DNA from: Chondrilla cf. caribensis
Taxonomy: Eukaryota; Porifera; Demospongiae; Chondrillida; Chondrillidae
DNA: 64,000 nucleotides
Assembly (NCBI GenBank): GCA_964020155.1
Contig: OZ026546.1
Location: 8,430,879-8,494,878, forward strand
Reading direction: 5' to 3'
How positions within the stretch are numbered: the first letter of the stretch is position 1; each line of letters starts with the position of its first letter. Shown here in pieces: positions 52,548 to 63,750 of the stretch. A program made the position numbers and the translations under genes. The notes beneath the pieces were generated by a model. It was not told the DNA's origin. It saw only the letters and a list, made by a program, of their open reading frames with translations, and did not search any database.

Positions 52548-54178
52548 ACCTGACCCCACCTCACATCACAAACATGGACCCTCTGGACTCCAACACCACT
52601 GTCAAATGGACCCCCCAACCCTGTGCTGTGAGGTACAGAGTATCCTGGATGTACACCAATGATGATGGTACTACTACTACTGGTAGTGGAGTCTCTGACC
52701 AGGTCACCAACTACACTATCCCAACCAGTGTACAAGGAGTGTATACTGTGTCAGTCCAAGCTGTTGATGGAGTGGGTAATGTAGGACCAGCAACTAGTGA
52801 AGTAGTGAGGTCCAGTGAGTACTAACTCCGCACTCTGTGTCTTGATGATAGTGTGATGATCAATTCTTCTCTCTCCAGCCTACCCTCGACCCACTGCTGA
52901 TGCTCCTCCTTGTGAGGACAGGTCACTTGTTCTGACATGTCTAGTCAGTGGACTACACAATGATAGCAGATCACATTTCATCTGGATGGACAGGAATAGT
53001 AACCTCACTAACTCCAGTCTATACACAATCACTGGTCCTCAGTTGATGATAGCTAACATCAGTGCTTTGAGTGGTGAGAAGGACAAGGCCATTCGATGTG
53101 GTGAAGTCTTGAGCAATGGAATAGTAGTGACAGGAGATGAGTACATGGTGGAACCACTTGGTATGAGTTGTGTTCATTTAGTGTCACCATCACTACTTCA
53201 TGTCTAGATATATGCAGTAACGACACTGTTATATTTAATATACTCCGTCCTTTCCTCTCCACCAGCCCAACCAGGTCCTCCTGAAGTGACAATAACAACA
53301 ACAGGTTCCACTATCACTTTAACATGGAACACTACACTACGATGTTTCGAGTCTGAAATGTTCACCTTTGTTGTAATTTGGAATGAGATTGGAAGTGGGA
53401 CCAGTACCAATGTGACCACCTCATCCTCTCCATACACCATCAGTGGACTCCAACCTGGTACCTCTTATCAGATCAGTGTACATGGGGTGGGTGGATCGGG
53501 AGTGGTTGGTGGAATAAGAGTGCTCACTGTAGCAACACTTGGTGAGTGGGATCTGACAGTGGAATACGTACATACTTTGAAAATGTTATGTACTATATAC
53601 ACCTAGCTTGTGTACATGGTATGAGTAAACTGTGTTTATGAGTGGTTGTACATCTACGTATATACGTTCATGTACATATAAGTTATGCATTGGTGTTTTG
53701 TAGTGTCTGGAGTACATATGCTCAAGTCCTCATGTGGTAAATGCGTAGTTGGAACCAGTGTCTACCCAGAGTCCAACTATTCCAAGAGAAAAACTGGCAC
53801 TTGAGCTCTGTTTACGGGATCTATTTAGGTTCCATTACCTCAACAATGGAGTATATATGTATATTATCTATATGTACAGTGTGTTTCATCTACTATCTTG
53901 ATATGGCGTGTCTTATGATCATACAAATTGTGTATACAACTACTTGTTGAAGGAACTCAGTCATTCATACTTACAATAAGCATCTTTATTGAATTCTTCA
54001 TCCCATTTAGCTACACCCCCAACTGGAGGAGTCAACTCTATTGCCATTGGTGTTTCCATTGCTGTGGTCGTTATAGTCCTTACTGGTGTAGTTGTTGTCA
54101 TTCCGATTGCTTGTGTGGTCTGGAAGTGTATGAGAAAGGTTTTTTATCAGGCACACACACACATGCACACACACACAC

Positions 54179-54277
<99 letters not shown>

Positions 54278-56434
54278 AAAGCACATGCACACACAAACAC
54301 ACACATGTGAAAGCACATGCACACACACTATTAGATTATGCTGTAAAGTGTATTGAGGGACTTTGTTGACATCCTCATCACAACATTCGGCAGGTCTCAT
54401 CTGTGTTTGAGTTCAGTCATTGTGTGCATTTGTACATAAGTACATGTCAGAATTATGTTATCTTGTACTTTTGAAGTGTAGATGTTTTCCCACTATTTCT
54501 TCAGAAGACGTCAGAGCAGCCTGAATCAGGATTACCTACAGCCTTAGGGAACATGTCCAATGTGTACGAAGGTGTACGAGCCATCAGGAATCAGCCACAA
54601 ACTGATCCTCAGAGAGAAAAAACTGAATATGCATATGTTACCTTAACTCCTGATTGTCCAGTTCCTGCTCCTCCATCTCTGGAAACAGTGACTTATACTG
54701 AAGTGGGAACTAAGCCTGTAAGTGTGTCAATATTTACTCTTTGGGTTTACTGCCTGTATGCATGTCTTTTCAGGAATTCAAATGGTACTGAACAAGTCCC
54801 ATTAAACCACATGCATAACATACATCTACATTGCTGTTGGTACTTTATAGGAAGGAAATATTCCTGTCTTTGACCTTTTTGATATAAAGTGTTTATTAAC
54901 TTATGTTTACTTATATATGTACTCCCCTACTTACCCCAGTCCAAGGATGTTGATACTTCTCCAGAGTTGCCTCCTAAGCGAGACCAACAACAGAGTGAGA
55001 TGACATTGTGTGCATGAACACATACACGTAACCATGTTAAGTTTACATACGTACAGTGTATACCATCGACAGCATGTGTACATTTGGTGCATACTTGTAA
55101 TCTGTTATACTGCATGTATGCAGTGTGTCCCTACTCATGTGCTGTACATGTGGTAGTGTTAACTGAGGTCTCACTGTGCAGTGTGTCCCTACTCATGTGC
55201 TGTACATGTGGTAGTGTTAACTGAGGTCTCACTGTGCAGTGTGTCCCTACTCATGTGCTGTACATGTGGTAGTGTTAACTGAGGTCTCACTGTGCAGTGT
55301 GTCCCTACTCATGTGCTGTACATGTGGTAGTGTTAACTGAGGTCTCACTGTGCAGTGTGTCCCTACTCATGTGCTGTATGTCTGCTGCAGTCAAGGCTTT
55401 CAGAGATGACGTGAAAGCTGTTCTGGACAAGAATGGAGTGATTTGCAAAGAGCTTGAAGACACTGAGGAAGTAAAAGGGATAAGAAGAGAGTCTGTATTC
55501 ACTGCAGAGTACAATGGCATTCATGTTGTTGCCACCTGTGTACGCACCTCATCTGATTTGAACATCAGCCATGTTCACATGGTAATTCAAGCCAAACATT
55601 TGACTTGGGCCAAAGTGGGTCTCCTAATATCAAACCAGTCCACCATCCCATCCGAGTGCCTCCTAACACTGGAGGATGGTGGTTGTGAGTTTGTACCTGT
55701 TGGTGGGTATGGAGAGGAAGGATGGGAGGACAGGATGATTGACAAGTTCAAAGGTGTCTTCCCAGAGGTAGCCAATGGTGACAGTGAGGTCAGTTCCTCC
55801 ATCTTGACAGTACACTGTACAAGGTGATGGTTGACATGATCCACTACCTCTCACTACAGCTCAGAGGTCCTGTACAGGAGTCCAGTCCCCCACCTGGTGA
55901 CGATGATTGGCCTGCTGTTCTTCCTGCAAAACACACTGTATTTGGAGTGGTTCGTTTTCATTTGTTGTATTATGTCTCGTAGTGTATGCAACTTATGAGG
56001 AGTTCTTCTTATACTGTAGGTTCTAGCTGAGCATGACAAGGAGCCATATCTTGACCATCCAACTCAGGTAACCATGAGATTTTACTCCAGTATCCATTGC
56101 ACATGATGACAGACTGACTACATTGTGTATTTTAATCCTGTATACAGACCATAGGTGTAGTATGTACATACATATTCCTCCACATGCAATGCTAGTTCAA
56201 CATACCCTAATAACATTGAGTGGCATACTGTGTATAATATGATGCCTACTCTCACCAGACAAATCTTTATGTATGTGCAACAGTGTATCTTTGTGTGTAT
56301 TATGATAAACGAACCTGATAATTGTTGATGCTAATGTGAACTACCATCATTGCCACCTAGCAGAGATCGGTTTTAACCACTTCCCCCCCCCCCTCCATCA
56401 GGATGGAAACACTCACCCTGTAAGCTGTATGTGA
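52548..56434 (+). CDS. Cassette I: FN3-Ig-FN3-TM with ITSM, ITIM and 133-residue domain, lacking signal and Ig1 exons
   Basis: Exons: FN3 52548-52814, Ig 52879-53160, FN3 53266-53541, TM 54011-54150, tail-1 54505-54717, tail-2 54940-54994, domain exon 55391-55788, 55860-55949, 56020-56067, and possibly a last exon 56402-56434 (DGNTHPVSCM, low confidence). Exons and introns are close to receptor D. Tail-1 has KTEYAYVTL (TEYAYV fits the ITSM T-x-Y-x-x-V) and TVTYTEV (ITIM). The domain runs from IKAFRDDVKAVLDKNGVIC to VANGDSE. The TM exon should end where D has TTTTCA|GTGAGT, but here reads TATCAGGCACACAC at the start of a CA repeat, so the canonical donor is gone. No head exons lie in the 248-bp gap after H. 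Splicing from the H head keeps frame (phase 1), about 733 aa. Confidence 0.72.
54151..54275. repeat. (CA)n microsatellite at the TM exon border of cassette I
   Basis: Begins at the position of the expected splice donor after the TM exon. Interrupted near both ends by ATG/CG; further CA words extend to about 54330. Confidence 0.95.
55125..55378. repeat. 58-bp minisatellite upstream of the domain exon of cassette I
   Basis: About four 58-bp units (CTCATGTGCTGTACATGTGG ... TGCAGTGTGTCCCTA), matching the array in D at 20331-20634 and ending at the domain-exon acceptor (55391). Confidence 0.88.
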
Positions 56435-56729
56435 ACGAAAAGATGTCATGAGAGCCTGTAGAAGAACTAGTCTGTAGGCACTGATCATGCAGCATTGATT
56501 TTCAACAGTAATTAAACCCACGTCCTTATTCCGTCACATTTGTGGGTGTTACTGGTATTTGTGTGTTGTTGCCCCCCCCCCACTTGGACATGTATTAATG
56601 CTTGTACACTCAATCTAAATTTTGTAATTAAATACTTAAAGTATGTGCTGTCGTAATTATGGATGTTTATCTAGTTTCTTTGCCAGTTTTCTCGCCCCTG
56701 TAAAGGCTTTAGTGCACACACAGGTGTAC

Positions 56730-56797
<68 letters not shown>

Positions 56798-57208
56798 ACA
56801 TGTGTGCATACATGATAATTAACTTATAGCATCTGCAGTTGACTGGTATTTGCATACGCCGTGCCTTGCATGATCCCCACTATTGCAAGTACCACCCGTT
56901 GTACCGGTATCTATGGTTGTACTAACCGAATGGACCACAGCTGGAGTATGGCGTGCGTGGGTGAGACGCATGTGACCTTGACGTCACTTATAAATGGCTG
57001 TCGGTACGGACATGTCATCATACCACGCAAGGTCCTAAGGTGGTTTCCCAAAGGGGATCGCTTCGAGGATGACAGAGCAGCGTGCTCGAGAAAGTGAGCT
57101 ACAAACAACCGTGTGTTCGACCGTTCTTCATAACCCGAGCTGTTACCGACTGTATCATTCGGCTCCCTTTCTATAGATTTCTTAGAGAAGCCCTTTATCA
57201 CAGGGAGG
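56435..57208 (+). promoter_or_regulatory. MAP2K 5' flank: CRE palindrome and TATA box
   Basis: Contains a (TG)n tract (56731-56796) and then a compact promoter: TGACGTCA (56979-56986, full CRE/ATF palindrome) immediately before CTTATAAATGGCTGTCGGTA (56986-57005), about 220 bp upstream of the MAP2K ATG. The duplicate at 40.5 kb keeps the TATA box but has GCACGTGA in place of the CRE. Confidence 0.65.
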
Positions 57209-57687
57209 ATGGATATCATGATTCAAGGAAAGACGCCTCCGTCTCATTCTGACCGACAGCACAGGAAGACGAGCCCATGTTCACCCGCAGGTCAGTTCTC
57301 GCTAACGTACACTGATCACCTGTGCTGTCCTGGAGCCTTGCTGGGCGTACGGTCCCCTAAATTGATAACAGTATAACGAATTTAATGTAGTAATGGCACA
57401 TTTTAGCCAATCAATTGCCGACTGTACTTGTCCTACCGCGCCAGTATAGCGCCTTCTCCCCAGAAGGCAGCATTGTGACCAAAGTCGGGATCTAAGCTGG
57501 CACCGTCCCGACTGCCCCAGACAATCTGGAGGACCCCCCTAGACTAGGAATGTGAGGTGTAATAGGTTATCCTTTGCCTGGACATATCTCAGACTTGAAA
57601 GTAGATTACATTAGTTCTTTCATTGTGTGTTTATGTGTGTCTGGAGAAGGTCCTGTCTGTACCACAGAGCAAGCTGTTGTGGTTAGA

Positions 57688-57755
<68 letters not shown>

Positions 57756-60664
57756 ATACATGCGCACAAGTACATATGTCTCCATGTGTGCATTCATGAG
57801 GTAACACAGTCTTCCCACAACACAGGACATCCCTAGGATCCTGCCACCATTGTGTGTTTCCTGTGAGTCAGGCAGTCAGCTGATCATTCTATGTGTCCAA
57901 TATCCTCCCTCGCTACCTCTTCCTGTCCAATGTCTTCCCTCGCTACCTCTTCCTGTCCAACACGGCTATATGATAGCTGTACTAGTTTCCTAACCTGTCA
58001 TCACGTACGACAAGACCCTACCAACAGCTGTCAGACAGTTGACTGGCCTCCCAGACTGACCTGTAGTGTATCAGTTACAAAAGACACGTTTACAGCATTT
58101 TTGTGTGTGTGTGTTCATGATTTCAGCATGTACATACAGTAGTGCAGCTCTTATAGGTATATACGTAGCACCATATATACTTGTACATGTGCATGCAGGA
58201 TAACGGAGCCAACACATGGATTACAGTTTTTACAGTATATACAGTACGTATTTGTGATAGTTAAGTGCAACTTGCTTCAAGTACCTGGGTTAAATTGTTG
58301 CTATAGGTTAGGGTTGGTACACACTCCTGGTTGGTACACACTCCTTGTTAGTGAGTACACCTCACTCAGTCCCTAGCTCTGTACACTATGTCAACCAGTA
58401 CTGATAGTAAGTACCTCTGATAAGAAGTACAGATTTGGTGTGCTCTTCGAGGTACTTACTAAGAAAGTTGGACTGTATGTAACATATGATGATATGTACA
58501 TAGTACGTACATAGGATGATGGTACACAATATACGTATGAGTGATAGTACGTACAGTATGGTATGTATATAAGTGTGACAGTATGTACATACACATGGTG
58601 CTACAATGGAGGGTAGTACCCCGTATTCAGTCGAGCGTAGCTACAGTCTGGTGTCTGCTGATCTCAGCACATGATGTGTCTGCAGGTCAACATGACTAGC
58701 AGCTGCTTTGGCCCTCCCTCTACACTGACACCTGCAAGATGTGGTCAACTCACAGCCACACCAGTTCTATGTGACCTTGTAAGACTGATTCTGTGTGACC
58801 TTGTAAGTGTGTTTGACCAGCAAGACTGATTCTGTGTGACCTTGTAAGACCAGCAAGACTGATTCTGTGTGACCTTGTAAGACCAGCAAGACTGATTCTG
58901 TGTGACCTTGTAAGACCAGCAAGACTGATTCTGTGTGACCTTGTAAGACCAGCAAGACTGATTCTAATGATGACTGACCTGTAATATGAGCTCCAGTCGC
59001 TGAGTCCCTTTGCTAGGAGAGCTTTGACAACAGCTGTAGGTGTTGTGGTGTTTCTTGACACTCATCCACTTTGTCAAGCATTGCTGGCGATACAGCCCAA
59101 ACTAGTGTGCCTGTGTAGTCAGGAGTGTGAGCTAACCACTGGTATGTACTGCATGATGTTACAAGAGTCAGCCAACAGCTGGTGCACCTAGTGGTGATGT
59201 ATACCCTTCCTCTGCTGAGTGGCTTGCTTCATTGTTTATTTGGTACAGTGTATTGTATTCCCAAGAGTTTGTGCTGATGTCAGCAGTGTGTATGGGAGAA
59301 GTAGAATGAGGGGAAGTTTGTTTATTTAGCGTGTTATTTTCATGTTATTTTTGTGTGTTTGTATGTGGTCGTGTGTGTGTTTTTTTGTATGTGGTCGTGT
59401 GTGTGCGCGCGCGGGTGTGTGTGTTGTGTGTCCAGCCACATCCTCACAGATGTCTGTTGTCCTAATTGTTTAGCTTTCACTTCTCTGATAAGTTCACCAC
59501 ATGGTGATTGTCAGCGGACACAGCTGGGGTGCAGGTGTACATGTAGGTTATCCTGAACACCTACTGTAGTCTGCACTATAATGTCACCAATATTATGTCG
59601 TGGGATACTATGGGATATAGCCGTGGGATGATTCTAAATTCCCATCACACACACTTAACCTGGTGGTTCTTCAAAGGTCTTACATCACACATGATCCCAC
59701 CTTATCTCCCATTGGTCCAGTGAGTCCTTCCAATCCTCCCATTGGTCCAGTGAGTCCTTCCAATCCTCCCATTGGTCCAGTGAGTCCTTCCTATCCTCCC
59801 ATTGGTCCAGTAATTCCATCCAATCCTCCCATTGGTCCAGTGAGTCCTTCCAATCCTCCCGTTGGTCCAGTGAGTCCATTCAATCCTCCCATTGGTCCAG
59901 TAGTTCTTCCAATCCTCCCGTTGGTCCAGTAGTTCTTCCAATCCTCCCGTTGGTCCAGTGATTCCATCCAATCCCTCCCACTGCTGTTATCTCACCAAAC
60001 ATTGAGGTCATTCTTGTCTGTACTTGATGAGCCTCAGCATGTGACAAGCGAATATCAGTGATTTCGTGATCCACATCCGGACTGTATTGTGGGAGAGCAG
60101 GAAGGGATCATCCCTGGGCTGGAGCTGTGTGTGCTGTTTTGTTGTGAAAGCTGTTAGGAATGCTTGGAAAATATGTTGAGGTTTATTAGGACTATTTTCG
60201 TACACCTTGAATGTAGTTTTGTCAAACAATATTTATTCAGTGCAACGTTTCACCCTTCTTGGGCTTCATCAGGCACAAATAACTGGCATTATATTAGTTA
60301 TTTGTGCCTGATGAAGCCCAAGAAGGGTGAAACGTTGATATAGTATGTTGACTAATATACTAATATATATATAATATATATAACTAATATAATGCCAGTT
60401 ATTTGTGCCTGATGAAGCCCGAGAAGGGTGAAACGTTGCACTGAATAAATATTGTTTGACAAAACTACATTTATGTACAGTGTGAGAAATAGTCCTAATA
60501 AACCTCAACATACTATGTGTGCTGTATCTACGTATATGTATAATATTATGTGTGTGGATTACTATGTATGTGTGGTGTACTATACGTGTGTGTGGTGTAC
60601 TGTATGTGTTTGTGTTGTACTGTATGTGTGTGTGGTGTATTCAGTGTGTGTTTGGTGTACTGTT

Positions 60665-60729
<65 letters not shown>

Positions 60730-61492
60730 TGTACTGTATGTATATGTATTTCACGTGTATTGTATACTTGACAATCCAGTTCCCTCTTACTGTGTATTTT
60801 CATGATGAATTACCATAACCTTCATTAACGTATTCAATATTCAATTAAGTCCTTAAGTGATAAACAAATTGTTGACTTTGTTTGTATTACCTGTCTCTCC
60901 AAGCAATTCCGTAATTGAATACCCAATCTTACCGACTCAGACGCTCGTATTGTGCTGTTAACCCTTCATCTTAGCCTAATTGTCTGCCTCTGGTGTGTGT
61001 TGGGCAGAGTGTGCCGTACAGTCCATGTAGAGTATGCCCATATGCAGGTATGCAGGTATTGATTTGGGTGATTCAATTATCAGCTACAAGACATCATAGA
61101 CCAATTGTCTACCTTTTGGTGTAGTGGTGTGTGCATGTGTATATACATGATGCGTGTGTACTGTGTGTGTACTGAGTATGTTCATTGGTATTTATGTATG
61201 TGTGTGTAGTACAGTCCATGTAGAATATGCACGTATGCAGGTATTGATTTGGGTGATTCAATTATCAGCTACAAGACATCTCAGACCAATTGTCTAACCT
61301 TTGGTGTAGTGGTGTGTGCATGTGTGTGTACTGTGTGTGTACTGAGTATGTACATTGGTATTTATGTATAGTAGGTGAGTGTGTGTATCCAATTGCTAAC
61401 TGCATGAAGCATGATGTGTTCTTATGTCAGTCAAATTGTCTCTCTCTCTCTGTTTGGTATGTGTGTATTAAGCACTAAGAATGTGAACTCAG

Positions 61493-61569
<77 letters not shown>

Positions 61570-62599
61570 TCAAGGAGAGTTCAGGTGTTAGTGTATGTGA
61601 ATCTTGATCATCACAACTTTATATTGTTCACAGGAAGTGGTTCACTCAGTCCCATGACGGGACAGCCCCGTCCAGTGGGGTATTCCCCTACACAACAAAG
61701 CCCTCAAGGAGATACACCTGTTTCCCAAGGCTCCAGTGATGCTGGTGAGGGATCTCTGTAATTAATAAGGGGAGATTGTACCACGGTTGAATGAGTGGGG
61801 GATTGTGATGGTTTTGGGGCTAGGAGATATAGTTTCAGTTCAGCATTACAGTCAGTATTGAAGGGTAATTCCAGCTCTTCCCAAGAGACAACAAGGCACC
61901 TGTACAGCAGTACAACTTGCTTAGTAAATACCCTGGTTAGTACACACTCCTGGTTTGTACACACTCCTGGTTAGCACACACTCCTGGTTAGTATACACTC
62001 CTGGTTGGTACACACTCCTGATTGGTACTCCATGTATACTGTACAATATGTACAATACACACAGTACACATGTATGTACAGTATGTGTTATAATGAATCC
62101 ATTGATGTTCCATGTGTTACCTTGGGAGCCGGCAACCTATCCTTTGGTATCCCCTGGCAACTAGTGCTTTAGTACCCCCCCCCCCCCGCAACCTGTCCTA
62201 GGGTATTTCCCTGCTGTTTCTATCAATAGCCATTTGTGTAATCTTTGCTGTGTCATTCTGTACTGGTGCCATGGTGATACTTTAGGTTCTCATGTAAACT
62301 TACCCCCGGTTTCACTTTCCCATAATATTCCCCTGGAAGGGATTCCCCCAATGTGAAGTCAAATTTCTTAGGTGTGACTGCACCAAACAATTGCATGTAT
62401 TCACTTTCGCTGGCTTCTCTTTAGTGTCCCCTGTCCAATTTGAGGTGGGTTATTCCCCCCAATCCCCACGGAGTCCAACATTCCAGGCCCCAGGACGGTC
62501 CACCTCGCTCTCTCCTCAGCCTCTGAACTTGAGGTTGACAGGAAGCTCCTCCAGCACATCACTCAACGAGGGAGCCAAACCTCTACAGTGAGATACAGC

Positions 62600-62655
<56 letters not shown>

Positions 62656-63750
62656 ATGTACGTACATGTGCACATTCACGTGTTCTTGTACGTTTGTGTG
62701 CATGTTGTGTGTGGTGGGATTGTTGAGATCATCACATGGTCCATTCTACTTTTTATGTCCCTTACTTCATTCTTATTTGTCCTGATGCTCTTCTTCAGTA
62801 AGCTCAGCCTTGGATTATCAAAGCCAAAACCAAAGTCCATCTTTTTCTCCCCTTCTCTACCAAAGAAATGTGAGTGTGATCTGGTGTTTGTGTCATGATG
62901 CCTGTGTGAGTGTATTTGGTGCTTGTGTGAGTGTGCTTTGGTGTCTGTGTAAGTCTGCTTTGGTGCTTGTGTCATAGTGCCTGTGTGAGTGTATTTGGTG
63001 CTTGTGTGAGTGTATTTGGTGCCTGTGTGAGTGTATTTGGTGCTTGTGTGAGTGTATTTGGTGTCTGTGTGAGTGTCTTTGGTGTCTGTGTGAGGGCGTG
63101 TTTGGTAGTTTGGCATGATGAACAGACCTGCTACTGCAGTACCCTCTCCACCCAAACAGGGTCAGATCCCACCAATCCAGTCTTCGAGGACAGTACTGCC
63201 ATGCCAAGGGCTGGCTCACTGAGGTGTGTGGCCACTATGCACAACAGACATACTGCACACGCATGCGTATGTACATACATGTACACGAGATGTATTCAAG
63301 TACACACTGCACATACATGCATATGTACGTACATGTACACACAGAGATGTACTCAAGTACACACTGCACATACATGCATATGTACAGATGTATGCACACA
63401 CACACAACTCGCACAAAAATTTACATCTTGTACAAATTGTCATCTTTTTCAGATCCTTAAATGACACTGATGGAAGTGAAGAACATTTGAAGGAGATTAG
63501 GGAGAAAATGGGAAAACTGACATTTTCACAGAAGGAAGTGAGTGGATTATTGCCCCAGTCTTAATGCAACATGTGATGTGCATGTGAGGTGGTACATGTG
63601 ATATACATGTGACATGCATACTGTCTTACTCATTAGGTGCTGAAGTTCAAAATGGAAGACCTAAAGGACCTTGGAGAAATTGGTCGAGGAATCACAGGAA
63701 AAGTCTCCAAGATGCTCCACAAGCCGACTGGGAGAGTCATGGCTGCTAAA
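57209..63750 (+). CDS. MAP2K4-like: MAP kinase kinase (MKK4-like), 5' part only
   Basis: Dual-specificity kinase of a MAPK (JNK/p38-type) cascade. Exons: 57209-57290 (MDIMIQGKTPPSHSD...), 61634-61744, 62425-62587, 63453-63537, 63637-63750; phases 1, 1, 2, 0, 0 fit throughout. The N-terminal ~120 residues are Ser/Pro-rich, with SP sites (GYSPTQQSPQ, GYSPQSPRSPTF) and PLNLRLTG, a possible MAPK-docking motif. Then comes KFKMEDLKDLGEIGRG; EDLKDLGEIGRG matches vertebrate MKK4. The glycine loop is GRGITGKV and the ATP lysine is in VMAAK. The last exon ends at GTGAGG with the kinase domain just begun; the remainder is outside the window. Intron 1 is 4.3 kb and full of minisatellites. It is unrelated to the receptors by sequence, but could act in signalling downstream of surface receptors. 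Confidence 0.8.
57690..57753. repeat. (TG)n microsatellite
   Basis: TG tract in MAP2K intron 1. Similar tracts lie in this gene at 60668-60728, 61494-61568 and 62600-62652, the last starting about 13 bp after an exon donor. Confidence 0.95.
58783..58965. repeat. 33-bp minisatellite, ~5 copies
   Basis: Unit GACTGATTCTGTGTGACCTT + GTAAGACCAGCAA in MAP2K intron 1. The period is a multiple of three, which keeps minus-strand frames open. Confidence 0.9.
59709..59965. repeat. 30-bp minisatellite, ~8 copies
   Basis: Unit CCATTGGTCCAGTGAGTCCT + TCCAATCCTC, with GTAGTTC and GTAATTC variants, in MAP2K intron 1. Long open frames on both strands (GPVSPSNPPI repeated) follow from the 30-bp period; no splice sites join it to the gene. 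Confidence 0.9.
60173..60512. repeat. Foldback element with CTGATGA...GAAACG motifs
   Basis: TGTTGAGGTTTATTAGGACT (60173) is inverted at the right end (AGTCCTAATAAACCTCAACA, ending about 60512). Inside are three copies of a segment containing TGCCTGATGAAGCCC and GAAGGGTGAAACGTTG: one on the minus strand (near 60245-60285) and two on the plus (near 60305-60335 and 60405-60437). An AT-rich spacer (60345-60385) lies between the plus copies. Located in MAP2K intron 1. Confidence 0.75.
62885..63100. repeat. 21-bp minisatellite
   Basis: Units of GTGCTTGTGTGAGTGTATTTG with C/T changes, in the MAP2K intron before the exon at 63453. About ten partly degenerate copies. Confidence 0.8.

Noticed and set aside
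58750..59061. Minus-strand repeat frame (HRISLAGLTRS repeated)
   Set aside because: Translation of the 33-bp minisatellite; no start context or domain.
59663..59971. Proline/serine repeat frame (GPVSPSNPPI) and its antisense frames
   Set aside because: Produced by a 30-bp minisatellite with a period divisible by three; no splice junctions fit the MAP2K exons.
63163..63224. Possible extra MAP2K exon (GSDPTNPVFEDSTAMPRAGS)
   Set aside because: It has AG and GT borders, but its entry phase (1) does not fit the preceding exon (phase 2); the exon at 62425-62587 joins 63453 directly in frame.
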